Positions 44,905 to 55,920 of a stretch of DNA of 64,000 bases are shown one piece after another (the stretch's first letter is position 1; each line of letters opens with the position of its first letter). Below the pieces are notes generated by a model. The model was not told the origin of the DNA, did no database searches, and was given only the letters and a program-made list of their open reading frames with translations. The stretch comes from Laguncularia racemosa (Eukaryota; Streptophyta; Magnoliopsida; Myrtales; Combretaceae): positions 5,394,001-5,458,000 of the forward strand of contig JBBMOL010000013.1 of assembly GCA_037954665.1 (NCBI GenBank), written 5' to 3'. The position numbers and the translations under genes are program-made.

Positions 44905-47824
44905 ATGGCAAACAATGGCGACAACCGCAACAACGCAAGTGCTGATGCTGCCTCAGACTCCAGGATCATATCCCTAGAACAAACTGTCCAACAGTTGGCT
45001 GCACAGGTCCACCTCCTGACTGAAAGCATCGGTGATGCGAACCCTAGGTATATTAAACCTAGAACCCGTCGATCGTGATTTGAAATCGGATTCCCTAGAA
45101 TCGTCTTGAACAAGCGATGAACGGAACTAGACCCCAACCACACCTGTTGATTGAAACCTAAGTTATCAAGATGACTTCCCCAAGCGCTTAGATCGAAGAA
45201 ATCGAAAAGAGTTCTTTCGCAAAGAACAAAAGAGAGAGAGCTCTCAAAAGGTGTATTCAATAATGAAATATCCGTAATAATCTTCCCTAGTGTATCTGAC
45301 AAGAGGGTATTTATACTAAGAAATAATAAAATACACGCGTAGTACACGGCCTCCATACACGGCCGTGTCTCCAAGCCGTGTATGATGCTGGGCATGCGAC
45401 GAACAAAGTACACGGTCTCATACACGGCTGTGCCTCTAGGTCGTGTATGTGTCTGTGTATATGACGAGCACAGTACACGGTTTTATACACGACCGTGCCT
45501 TTTGGCCGTGTATTCATCTGTGAAATTTCGACTGGGACACACGGTTGTGCCGCTGGCCGTGCTGTTAGGCCGTGTAAGTATACACGGTCGTGATACACGG
45601 CCGTGTATGATCCTATTGATTCCTTCATTCCTTCCTTCCGGTTCCTTCTCTTGCAGCTCCATCATTAATCCTTGCAAAGCTTCTCTCATCCGCTTAGCTC
45701 TGGCTCTTGTCATTGGACCTCCAATACCATGCAACGGGTCATTGGACTTTGACTCTTGAACTCTTGATGCTAGCTGATCCCCATCAATCGGCCTCCTTCG
45801 CACCACCCAACCAACCCAAGAAGAGCATTCAGGGGACAGGAAAGGGAAGGCAGTGGAGGGACAGCCTCCAGAGTATGAAGAAATCAATTCCCACCTCAAC
45901 CCGGCCTTTGAGTATGAGCCGAGGATCAACCAGGGTCCAACCTCTGATGACTTGAAGAGAGAGATGGAAAAGAGACAGAAAGAGATGGAGAAAAGACTCT
46001 TCCAACAGCTCCACGACAAAATGAAAACAATTGAAGGTTCTGATGGTTTCGAGCAAGCCGGAATCACCAGTCTGCCAGTATACAGGGAAGAGGTGTACCC
46101 TGACAAGTTCAAGACCCCGGAATTTGAAAAGTATGATGGGACTGGGTGCCCCAAAATGCATACAAGGCTATACGCCCGAAAGATGAGCAAGTATGCTCAG
46201 TACGACCAACTTATGATTCAGACTTTCCAAGACAACCTCACGGGCCCTGCGTTAGTCTGGTACGCCCACCTGGACTTCAATCATGTCAATACCTAGGAAA
46301 GGTTAGCCCGGGCGTTTTATGACCAGTACAAATTTAACATTGAGGTCGCCCCATCCGTGATTGATCTGGGGAGTCTTCGAAAAAGACACACTAAGCCTTT
46401 TAAGGAGTATGCTCAGCGCTGGAGAGCTTAGGCCTCCAGGGTAGCAACCCCAATTTCTGAGAAGGAGTTGACATCCATATTTGTCAACATCCTAAACAAG
46501 ACCTACTTCTCACATTTGGTAGGCCAGACATCATCCAGCTTTGCAGAAGTGGTAGCTGCAGGGTGCCGGATCGAAAGTGCCATCACCACCGGCAGACTCC
46601 AAACAATGGATTCTCCTAGGGTCACAACAACACAAAGGCCCTTAGGAGGTAATAGAGCCAAAGAGTACCGTCAGCACGGTCTACTCCGGTAAGGTAGAAA
46701 AGGCCGGGACTCGTGTGACATTTTAGACCACGAGTACCCCAGCCCAGCACTCCACGACCAGTCATACCCAGGCTACCAAGGTCCCAAGGCTGTTCACTCC
46801 AATTCCGATCTCGCTCGACTAGGTCTTTGCTCGGCTACGGGCAGACAACTTGATCAGTTTCGAAATCCCCAACGACCTGTACAAGCCTAAAAACTTCGAC
46901 TCAAACCTCAAGTGTGACTACCACATGGGTCAAGAGGGGCATTCTACAGACAGATGCCGGAGACTCTAACACAAGATCCAGGACTTAATCGACGCAGGAA
47001 TTGTACAGCTGGATTTTGTTAACACCCCAGCACCCAATGTCAACACTAACTCGCTGCCCAATCATAAGCCCACCATCAACATGATCACATCTGAGGAGTC
47101 AGCTCCCAAGGAAGCCCCTAAGCAAAAGACGACGGACCAACAGAAAAAGCAGTCTCGTCAAACTTTAGAGAAAACCCCTAAGTCACATATCAAAAGAAGA
47201 TGGTTAGCCGGAGACCTAATGGTTGGCACTTTGGGAGAATCACATGGGAGATTTGAGTACCTGGTGAACTACTCTTATACCCCGACTGTATATGGGCCGC
47301 CTAGCGGATGGGGGCCAGAGTTTGAGAATGAGGACAACCCGCCGAAGGAAGAGGAGAAATCTATAAACATGATCAATTCTCATCAAAAGCCAAGGTTCAT
47401 AAAATGCTATGAGGGACAGTCAACCGAGATACAGATCCCGAAGAAAAGATATGTATTTAATGTCCTGATACCGGCGGAGAGGTATAAGGTTGCACCTTTC
47501 GACTATCAGACCCTCGAACAAGAGCGACCTCCTATGGTGGGAGGAATCACCCGCTCTGGGAGAATATACGACCCAAAATATAAAGCCCCGATCGAAGAGC
47601 CCAACATGGAGAAAGGAGGGGAAGAGGAAGAGGGGCTCGCTGCGTTTACAAAGATGGTCAAACCGAGTGAATACAAGATCATGGAACAACTAAACAAAGT
47701 TCTAGCACAAATATCACTCATGGGCCTTCTTACAGCTTCTGAGCCCCACAGGGAAGCACTCTTCAAAGTGCTCAAACAGATTCAGGTCTCAGAAGGCATC
47801 GCTACAGACAAAATAGCCATGTAG
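44905..47824 (+). pseudogene. G1 gag and linker (broken, interrupted by a solo LTR)
   Basis: Starts at the ATG at 44905 (MANNGDNRNNAS...), with a heptad-like segment EQTVQQLAAQVHLLTES. It is cut at 45032 by a solo LTR and resumes in the same frame after it. The core (about 45853-46690) has KFKTPEFEKYDGTGCP, TFQDNLTGPALVWY, a Tat-type Gag. Stops occur at 46294 and 46429 and a frameshift near 46690. The zinc knuckle C-x2-H-x4-G-x-H-x4-C type (CDYHMGQEGHSTDRC) is near 46915. The following open frame 47081-47824 is the Gag-protease linker (RWLAGDLMVG, KPRFIKCYEGQ, GGITRSGRIY). Nucleocapsid/capsid role in the active ancestor. Confidence 0.85.
45033..45786 (-). mobile_element. Solo LTR of a gypsy element inside G1 gag
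   Basis: 754 bp with termini TGATG...CATCA, flanked by the 5-bp duplication ATCGG (45028-45032 and 45787-45791). Removing it with one duplication leaves gag in frame, which proves insertion into an existing gag. Orientation is minus: the minus strand has a TATA box (TATAAATAC, 45307-45315) followed by an R/U5-like part. Its U3 (45350-45610) is a run of ACACGGCCGTGT-like palindromes, and the very start of U3 (minus strand, 45786-45640) encodes GPMTRARAKRMREALQGLM, a motif seen at the C-terminus of gypsy polyproteins. Confidence 0.9.
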
Positions 47825-47841
47825 CAGATTCTATTTTCACC

Positions 47842-48554
47842 ATGGACCAGATATCTTTCTCTCCGGAAGAGTTAGGAGAGGAGGTAGACCAACATACAAA
47901 ACCACTGTTCATAGTGGTCAGATGTAACGATACGATTGTCTCCCGAGTACTCATCGACAATGGATCATCCCTCAACGTTTGCCCATTGGCTACCCTCGAC
48001 TTATTGGGGGTTGATCCAAGCAATATAAAACCTAGCTCAACGGTGGTCAGGGCTTTTGATGGGTTAAAAAGAGATATAGTAGGGGAGATAAACCTACCAG
48101 TGGAGATTGGTCCACAAGTATTCCACATATCTTTCCAGGTCTTTGACATCCCAAGATCTTTCAACATACTCTTGGGAAGGCCCTGGATACATGCTGCTGG
48201 AGCCATACCCTCCAATCTCCACCAAAGGGTCAAATTTATTGCGAATGGGCAGATAGTCACCGTGCTGAGCGAGCAGGATTACGCCATATACAAAGAAATT
48301 GTCATACCATACATTAGGGAGGAGGGTTCAGAAGACTTTGGTCTCCAAATATTTAATGAAGTGAACGTGGTGACCAGTAAGGAGGGCCATCGGTTTAAGG
48401 AGGGGCAGCAAGGGACGTTTGGACTAGGGTACGTTCCTACAGCTCGGGAAGAAGCACAAGCCAGAGGTGTCAAAGGCAAAATGAAGGAAAAGCCAAGCAA
48501 CACCCCAATGCGTATTCCACCCCTCCAACAATCTTTCAGAAAAGTAACTGTCAT
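47842..48554 (+). CDS. G1 protease domain
   Basis: Open frame, shifted relative to the linker before it. Has LIDNGSSLNVCPL at about residue 32, the aspartic protease site of this clade with DNG in place of DTG, and then FNILLGRPWIHAAGAIPS. Ends in a Lys/Pro-rich segment. The frame's stop codon TAA (48556-48558) lies inside the splice donor of the following intron, so unspliced RNA would end translation after protease, as in Ogre. It would process Gag-Pol; upstream frameshifts make the gene inactive. Confidence 0.8.
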
Positions 48555-48781
48555 GTAAGAGCCTTAGATAAGCGAAGATGACGTCAGCAATGGGAGCCCA
48601 ACCCCCCGCACGTCCAATCAGCATCCAACTCTGAATAATTGGTTCTGTTATCCTATTGATAGCTCTAGGTCAGCTCAAAGATAGAGAACGATTGTTAAAC
48701 AAAATTTCATTGAGACTTCTTTATAATTCAATCACAATTTGTCTTACTTATATATATCTGCTTTCATTTTACTTCGCCCAG
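48555..48781 (+). other. Putative Ogre-type intron between protease and RT
   Basis: 227 bases, non-coding, AT-rich in its 3' half, bounded by CAT/GTAAGA and TTCGCCCAG/A with a pyrimidine-rich stretch before the AG. Joining 48554 to 48782 keeps the frame: the codon split over the junction continues into the open frame that leads to RT. An intron at this place is a known Ogre feature. Confidence 0.65.
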
Positions 48782-50400
48782 ATCTCCTACCATCGAACAT
48801 CAAAGACATTTCGCGCAGGTAGAAAGTAAAAACACTGATATCGTTTCCAATGCTGTTGGGTCAGTTGTTGAAGGCGATATCCTTGACAACGAAATAATAC
48901 AAGAAAATTGGGAAAAATATGAACAAAGCGGAATTTCAATCAGTGAGCCAGTGGAGACAGTAAATCTAGGAAGTATGGAAAAACCTAAAAACCTCAAAAT
49001 AGGGACCAGTTTAAGTGCCGAGCAAAAGTATGAGATAACCGAGCTGTTAACGGAATATGCAGATGTGTTCACCTGGTCATATGGTGATATGCCAGGACTA
49101 GACCAATCAATAGTGGTCCATAGACTTCCCACGAGGAAAGATGCCAAACCTAAATAACAAAAACTGAGAAGATTTAGGCCTGACATCTTACTAAAGATTA
49201 AGGAAGAAGTCAAGAAACTGCTAGAAGTAGGGTTCATCGAAGTGTCCAATTACCCGGAATGGGTAGCAAATATAGTCCTCGTTATGAAAAAGAATGGAAA
49301 AGTATGCGTATGCGTAGACTTCCGGGACTTAAACCAAGCTACGTCAAAGGATAACTTCCCCTTACCTCACATTGACGTTCTAGTGGACAACACTGCAGGA
49401 AACCATCTTTTCTCATTCATGGACGGTTTCTCAGGATATAATCAAATAAAAATAGCTGAAAAAGATAAAACCAAAACGACTTTCATCACAACATGGGGAA
49501 CTTTCTGTTACAAAGTCATGCCCTTTGGTTTAAAAAACGCCAGGGCAACGTATCAGAGAGCCATGGTCGCGATACTTCATGACATGATGCATCGAGAGGT
49601 CGAAGTATACGTCGACGACATGATAGCCAAATCTAAAGAGGAAGAAAGCCATATAGATATCCTGAGGAAATTGTTTAAACGACTGAGAAAATTCCAGCTC
49701 AAGTTAAACCCAGAGAAATACACTTTCAGGGTCACAACGGGCAAATTGTTAGGGTTTGTCATAAGCCGGGAAGGCATTAAAATCGACCCTGACAAAGTAA
49801 AGTCTATATTAGAACTATCTTCCCTACGCATTGTCAAAGAAGTAAGAAGTTTGTTGGGAAGATTAAATTACATAGCTCATTTTATCTCACAGCTCACAAA
49901 TAAGTGCCGGCCACTATTCCGTCTGTTGAAAAAGAATGCCACAGTAATATGGGACGACGAATGCGAAGAAGCATTTAGGACAATCAAAGACTACCTTATA
50001 AAACCTCCAGTCTTGATAGTCCCGAAGCAAGGGAAGCCCTTATTCTTATACCTCACGATACTCCCTGAATCCATGGGATGCGTGTTGGGGCAGAAAGATG
50101 AAGAGGGAAGAGAACGTTCCATATATTACTTAAGCAAGAAATTCACATATGGGGAATAGAGGTATTCAGAGGTAGAGAGGACTTGTTGTGCTCTGATTTG
50201 GGTCATGCACCGGTTAAGGCAATATACCATTTACTATCATATTGAACTGCTGACAAGGCATGATCCCTTGAAATACTTAGCGGAGAAACCAGCTTTGATA
50301 GGGAGAATCTCTAAATGGCAAATGCTATTATCAGAGTTTGACATCACGTACATGAATCGGAATTCAATGAAAGGGCAAGCCTTAGCTGACTAATTGGCAA
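48782..50400 (+). pseudogene. G1 reverse transcriptase and first RNase H (broken)
   Basis: In frame after the putative intron: an N-terminal linker, then ELLTEYADVFTWSYGDMPG (near 49030), the RT with VCVCVDFRDLNQA, FSFMDGFSGYNQI, TFCYKVMPFGLKNA and active-site YVDDM at 49608-49622, then LLGRLNYIAHFI. RNase H connects at 50100-50400 (VLGQKDEEGRERSIYYLS, RLRQYTIYY, KYLAEKPALIGRISKWQ). Stops at 49155 (TAA for a likely CAA), 50157 and 50391 interrupt it. Copies element RNA into DNA in active relatives. Confidence 0.88.
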
Positions 50401-50957
50401 AACACCATGTCGAGACAGATTCCCAAGAAATACAGGCCCAATTCTCGGACGAAAATGTATTAACAGTGGAAGATATACCAGTAGAAGACCGTGGGATAGA
50501 GCAGAACCCCAAGTGGAAAATGTTTTTCGACGGAGCTGCCAACGTATTCAGTTGCAGGATCGGGACAGTATTGATATCCCCAGATGGCACACAATTCCCT
50601 ACAGCGACAAGACTCACATTTCCCTATACCAATAATATCGCGGAATATAAGGCGTGCATCCTCGACCTTAAGATGGCTTGCCAAATGGAAATCCGCGAAT
50701 TAGAAGTATATGGGAATTCGTTACTCATCATATTACAGACAAGAGGGGAATACAAGACTAAAGACCCCAAACTGGTACCATATCATCAACATTTGACAGA
50801 GCTAATAAAAAAATTCAAGGCAATCACTTTCACATATATCCCGAGAACTCAGAATCAGTTTGCAGATGCACTCGCCACACTAGCATCTATGATCCAGATA
50901 ACCGGGGGGTGGGGAAGTCCAACCGATGAAAATAGACATCGAAAATCGGCCCACTAA
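50394..50957 (+). pseudogene. G1 second (archaeal-type) RNase H
   Basis: After a stop at 50391 the frame continues with KMFFDGAAN, IGTVLISPDGTQFPTATRL, TNNIAEYKACILDLKMA and FADALATLASM: the catalytic Asp, Glu and Asp of an aRNH-type domain. Two RNase H domains in tandem are a diagnostic feature of the Tat clade. The frame is lost after a G-run near 50907. Confidence 0.85.
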
Positions 50958-52241
50958 CTGTTTAACAATTGAAAAAGAACAAGATGACAAGCCCTGGTAT
51001 CACGACATCAAGACCTTTCTCCAAGAAAGCAAATACCCTAAAATGGCTAGCAAGAATGATCAAAGAGCACTCAGAAGGTTGGCAAGCCATTTCTTATTAA
51101 GTGGGTCTATACTTTACAAAAGATCATCTGATACCACCTTATTAAGATGTGTGGACAAAAATGAAGCCTGTGAACTGATGAAAGAGGTACATGAAGGAGT
51201 ATGTGGATCTCATATGAATGGCTACATGTTGGCCCGAAAAATCATGAGGTTGGGGTACTATTGGTTAACCATAGAATCGGATTGCATAATGTATGTCAAG
51301 CACTGTCATTTGTGTCAAGTATACGCAAACCGGATAAATGCTCCGCCCATTGAGCTACACTTGTTGTCAGCACCATGGCCTTTCTCCATGTGGGGAATCA
51401 ACATAATTGGCCCAATCACTCCGACAGCATCCAATGGCCACAGGTTTATATTGGTAGCAATTGATTACTTCACCAAATGGGTAGAAGCTTCGTCATATGC
51501 CAATGTCACCAAAGGGGTAATAGTCCGTTTCTTGAAAAGAGACATAATAGCTCGATATGGAGTTCCTGAGTCCATCATCACCGACAATGGTACCAATCTT
51601 AATAACAAGTCGATGACAGGTTTATGTCAACAATTCCACATAAACCATAGAAATTCAACTCCCTACCGACCTCAGATGAACGGGCAGTAGAAGCAGCTAA
51701 CAAAAATATAAAAAAGATTATCGAAAAAATGACAACTACTTACAAAGATTAGCACAAGATGTTGCCGTTTGCTCTCATGGCTTATAGGACTTCAATAGGA
51801 ACATCTATTGGAGCTACCCCATATTCATTGGTATATGGTATGCAAGCAGTGCTACCAGTCGAGGTCGAAATACCGTTATTCAAAATTCTGTCAGAAACTC
51901 AGTTAATTGAATCAGATTGGGTAAAGAAGAGGTTTGATCAACTAAATCTGATTAATGAAAAAAGACTCACTGCACTATGTCATGGCCAGTGCTACCAGCA
52001 AAGGATGGCCCGGGCATTTAATAGGAAGATGAGGCCTCGATACTTCAAAGAAGGGGATCTGGTGCTAAGGAAGGTTCTCCCGAATGCCCAAGACTCCAAA
52101 GGAAAATTCACCCCAAACTATGAAGGTCCATATGTGGTGAAAAAGGTTTTGTCATGAGGTGCTTTGATATTGACTCAAATGGATGGTCCAGAATTGAGAG
52201 ACCCCATTAATGTAGATGCTGTAAAGATGTACTATCCTTAA
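50926..52241 (+). pseudogene. G1 integrase (broken)
   Basis: HHCC zinc finger region (HMNGYMLARKI...YVKHCHLCQ), core with WGINIIGPI, in which the first catalytic Asp is Asn, SIITDNGTN with the second Asp, and YRPQMNGQ. Directly after that a 1-base loss (near 51688) puts the frame out before the catalytic Glu, which is still readable in the shifted frame. It resumes at 51759-52157 (LPFALMAYRTSIGTSIGATPY, DLVLRKVLPN, GPYVVKKV), and the C-terminal end DAVKMYYP stops at 52239-52241. No chromodomain, as expected for Tat. Confidence 0.85.
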
Positions 52242-53910
52242 GCAAGGGAATTGAAATTTTTGCCAATGTTTATGAAAGCCAATATTCGATACAAATTTCG
52301 TTGAGTCTAGTTTTTATTTTTTACAAGCAAAGTTAATGTCTCTGAATGGTCAATAATTCTAACCAATTCTCATTACAACAAACATTCCTAAACACATTAC
52401 CCATCACTTCACCAATGAATGATAAACACTAAAATGATAATGAATCTCAATAAATTTTGTAATATAATTCTATCTACTCTTGAGCATTAGAACCTGGTGC
52501 ATTAGTAGGATAACACTACCGTCTAAAGAGCCATGCGCACAAAAAAAGGAAGGACATCGATATCTTCAAACCCGTGTCAAAGCAAGAAGAAGTGAAGCAG
52601 AAGCAAACCAGCACGAAGGTTCGGTTGTTTGGTTGCTATCCATGATGAATTGGCAAGCATGTTAAAATAAATGAATATCATCCACATATCATGAAAACAT
52701 CAAATCATTCAATCTAGTAAGTAAAAGCATATTCAAAAGCATAAGATTAATCAGCCCATAATAGGGCACTTGTCTCAACATCCTCTTGAATAGGTTAGTC
52801 AGCTCGTAATGGGGCACTTTCTTAGATATCTCTTCCTAAGGTCAACCTATAAGGGCACCTTTCAAGACATTTCTTCCTACCATAGGTTAGTCAGCCCACA
52901 TTGGGGCACTTCCCCAAGCATCCTCTCGTGGGGTCAGCACATTGGGGCACCTTTTGAGACATGTATTCCTACCATGGATTAGTCAGCCCACAGAGGGGCA
53001 CTTTCCTAGGTATTCTCTCTTAGGGTCAGTCCATAAGGGCACCTTTAGAGACATTCTATCATAGGTTAGTTAGCCAACCCATAGAGGGGCACTTTCCTAG
53101 ATATCCTTTGTTAAGGTCAGCCCATAAGGGCACCTTTTTGAGACATTTCTCTATGTTATAGGTTAGTCAGTCCACAATGGGGCACTCTCCTAAATATCTT
53201 GTCTCAAGGTCAGCCTGTAGTGGCACCTTTCGAGACATCTCTCCCCCAGGGTCGTGAGTCTAAGAAGACACTTCCTGCTAAGAATAGTCAGCCCAAGAAG
53301 GGGCACTTTCCTAGACACCTTTTCTTAAAGTTAGCTCAAATGAGCACTTTTCGAATCTATCGATCAGTTAGCTCAAAAGAGCACTTTTCGAATCTATCGA
53401 TTAGTTAGCTCAAAGGAGCACTCTTCGAATCTATCAATTAGTCAGCTCATAGGAGCACTTTTAATAACCGATTAGTCAGCTCGTAAGAGCACTCTTCGAA
53501 GGTATTTTTCCAAAACGGTTGCTAGTCTAGTCAGACGCTTCTGTTAACAGGTGGCCAGCTCATAAGAGCGCTTCCCAAGATAATCTTCTCTTCAAGGTTG
53601 CTAGTCCGATAAGACGCTTCCTATCGTCCGTTATCCTGCACTCCTAAACAAGGTTTGAGGTATTTCCTATCGCCAATTAGTCAGCCCATAGAGCACTTTT
53701 TGGGAAGATACATTACTCTAGATTGTTAGGACCATTTCCTAAGCAATACCAACCATCACAAAAGACTCGTGGGATTATTAGCTCATGGAGCATCTTCCTA
53801 CCAAAAACCAAATTCCAGATAACCAGCCAAACCAAGGCGTTATCCATTTAGCCAATAGGCTAAAAATGACGTCTTTCTTGTCTTTGTAGTTAAGTTTTCC
53901 AAACTTTACT
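52242..53910 (+). repeat. Repeat-rich 3' untranslated region of G1
   Basis: Non-coding. From about 52750 to 53700 it is built of imperfect tandem units of the type TTAGTCAGCCCA(CA/TA)..GGGGCACTT with GGTCAGCCCATAAGGGCACC and later TAGCTCAAA.GAGCACTTTTCG (53330-53450), at irregular spacing of roughly 40-130 bases. Ogre and Tat elements often carry such tandem repeats here. Confidence 0.75.
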
Positions 53911-53925
53911 ACAAAGAGGGGCAGC
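53911..53925 (+). promoter_or_regulatory. Polypurine tract of G1
   Basis: ACAAAGAGGGGCAGC directly before the 3' LTR. The AAAGAGGGG part is the likely plus-strand primer. Confidence 0.7.
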
Positions 53926-55915
53926 TGTAAACACCTCATTTTTGTCCCAAGGATCAATAATAAGTAATTTCCAATTTTTCCATATTTTTCTCTAATTTAG
54001 CAAAAATAGGAAAAATGTTCAAAAAATAAAAATAAATAGGAAAATACATCAATTTTGGAAAATAATTTCAGAAATGGCAATAATAAGGGTTAAATGATTT
54101 TTACAAATTTTTTAAATTTCAAAAAATACAAAAAAATAAAAAAATCGCATTGCATAAATGCAATTTGCGAAATAAATAAAATCGCGAAAGTGGGCTAGCT
54201 CAGCTGGTTCGAACCATGGTCAGGTGTGCGCGGACGGGTGTGAGGTCAGGGGTTCGAAACGTGGGGGAAGCAGAATCCGCGTTTTGCGAATTTTTCTTTA
54301 CACGTGGCAGCACCTGATTGGCTGGAGCGAACGCACGCGCCGGGCGCGTGATCGTCTTCAACCTCTGCCCGAGTTCGCCGGCAAGGAGAAAAATCCGAAT
54401 TTCGGCCGTTTTGATTCGATTTTTTGCACAAATCCAACAGATCTTCAACGGAAATACGATAAACATCATCCAATTGGAATCAAATCTCAACAAATTGATG
54501 GATTTACACGAATCGGAGTTGGTTTTTTTAACCGCAAATCCGATTTGCTTCGATCGGTGGAAATCCGAGCTTATCCAGCTCGATTTTGAACACCTATAAA
54601 TAGAGGATGAAGTGGAGAAGCAGAATCACAGATCAAAAGTGAGAAAAAGAGAGAATCGAAGCTCGTCGGAGTTGTTCAAGACCGCGACCACCGATCAAGT
54701 GTTGGGTAGCCACCAAGAGGCGTTTCTGAAGAAAACCACCACCACAGTTGAGTTCCTCACCCCCGAGAACCTAGGAATTGACACCTCAACCGCTACAAAA
54801 GGTCGCCAGAATGCTGTCAATGAGCACTTCTAGCCGCCGCATCCGATCGACCCGACTCGCGCACCAACCCGAATCCAGGTAAGTCGGATTTTCTGATTTT
54901 TTAAATTTTATTTTTATTTATTTAGTTATGTTATCTATTTACTTATTTGTTATTTACAATTCAATAAATAGAAAAAATGTTAAAAATTAGATTTTTTTTT
55001 TAGGATTTAATTTAAGATAAATGATAAAAATAAAAATTATAATTATAATAATAAATAATAAAAATGTAAAAATTTATAAAGAAAATGATAAAAATATTAG
55101 AAAAGAATAATAATAAAAATTTAGATTTTAGAATAGGATAAATACATAATGTAGGAGAAAATTTTTCAATAAAAATTATGAAAAATAATAAAAAATTATA
55201 AAAATTAATAAAAATTTATAATAGTAAGAATGAGTTGAAAAAGTAGAAAAATGAAAATTTTTATCACTTAGAAAAATCATTTTCTCAAAATAAATCCAAA
55301 ATTGGTTTTTTTTTTTCCTTAAAAATATCATTTTCAAAAATCAAATTATCAAACCTAGGCTTAGATTTTTTTAACAAAATCCTAAAATGGTAAAAACATA
55401 AATCAAAAGAAATTTCATAATTAAAATTCACAAACACACTTAAAGTTTTTCAGGAAAAGCGAACTACGGCTTGTTTGATCTTGAATAGCAGGTACGTAGG
55501 CACCTATTTGGGGCAACCCTTAAAAAGAATAAAAAATTCATTTTCTTAGAATAATTCACTCAAAAACACAATAAAAAACAACAAAAATAAAATAAAAGAC
55601 ATTTCTAGATTGAGTAAATTTTAGGAGATTAGGCGGTAACCGTAAGGTTTTAATAAATTAGCCTCCGAACTTAAAATCTCTGGTTTTCCCTTTTTCTCTC
55701 TTCACAAAAACGAGAAGAGGAAATCACGACGACTAGTAGTCCAAATTAGGACTAATCCGCTCCATTAGTCTTAATTCAATCTTTCCCAACAACAGTTGGG
55801 TGGTGACTCCAAAACTAAACGAAATTCCTAATTTAAATCGAGGATCTACATTAGATGAGCATAGGGTTTAGTCTAGATCGGATTAGGAATGAGAAATAAA
55901 AAATTAGACTCGACA
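53926..55915 (+). repeat. 3' LTR of G1
   Basis: Starts TGTAAACACCTC and ends CTCGACA, followed by the duplication AAATA. Its tRNA-like boxes (54196-54207, 54251-54260), TATA (54595-54602), short ORF and hairpin match those of the 5' LTR. It retains ACACGTGGC (54300-54308) where the 5' LTR has ACATGTGGC and an insertion just ahead of it. Confidence 0.92.
54191..54262 (+). promoter_or_regulatory. tRNA-like A box/B box pair in the 3' LTR
   Basis: TAGCTCAGCTGG and GGTTCGAAAC, in the same arrangement and spacing as in the 5' LTR (55 bases from A-box to B-box start). Confidence 0.6.
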
Positions 55916-55920
55916 AAATA

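Larger units (their letters stand above)
40571..55915 (+). mobile_element. Ty3/gypsy LTR retrotransposon, Tat/Ogre type (element G1)
   Basis: Two LTRs of about 2 kb (40571-42598 and 53926-55915) are flanked by the 5-bp duplication AAATA (40566-40570, 55916-55920). Internal order: PBS, leader with poly(G), ORF1, gag, protease, intron-like gap, RT, RNase H, second RNase H, integrase, repeat-rich 3' region, polypurine tract. An ORF ahead of gag, a protease-RT intron, a second RNase H and tandem repeats before the 3' LTR are hallmarks of Tat/Ogre elements. Total 15.3 kb including a 754-bp solo LTR nested in gag. All frames carry stops or shifts, so it cannot move by itself. Confidence 0.92.

Noticed and set aside
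44769..45425. 218-codon minus-strand frame across the gag start and solo LTR
   Set aside because: Crosses an insertion border, so it cannot be an ancestral gene; the LTR part is palindrome repeat.
45350..45610. CRISPR-like array
   Set aside because: Repeats are short, variable palindromes with irregular spacing inside a plant LTR; no array structure.
45311..46190. Minus-strand frames with repeated H-G-R-V and R-P-C peptides
   Set aside because: Encoded by the GGCCGTG palindromes of the solo LTR. Only the short GPMTRARAK motif has protein character.
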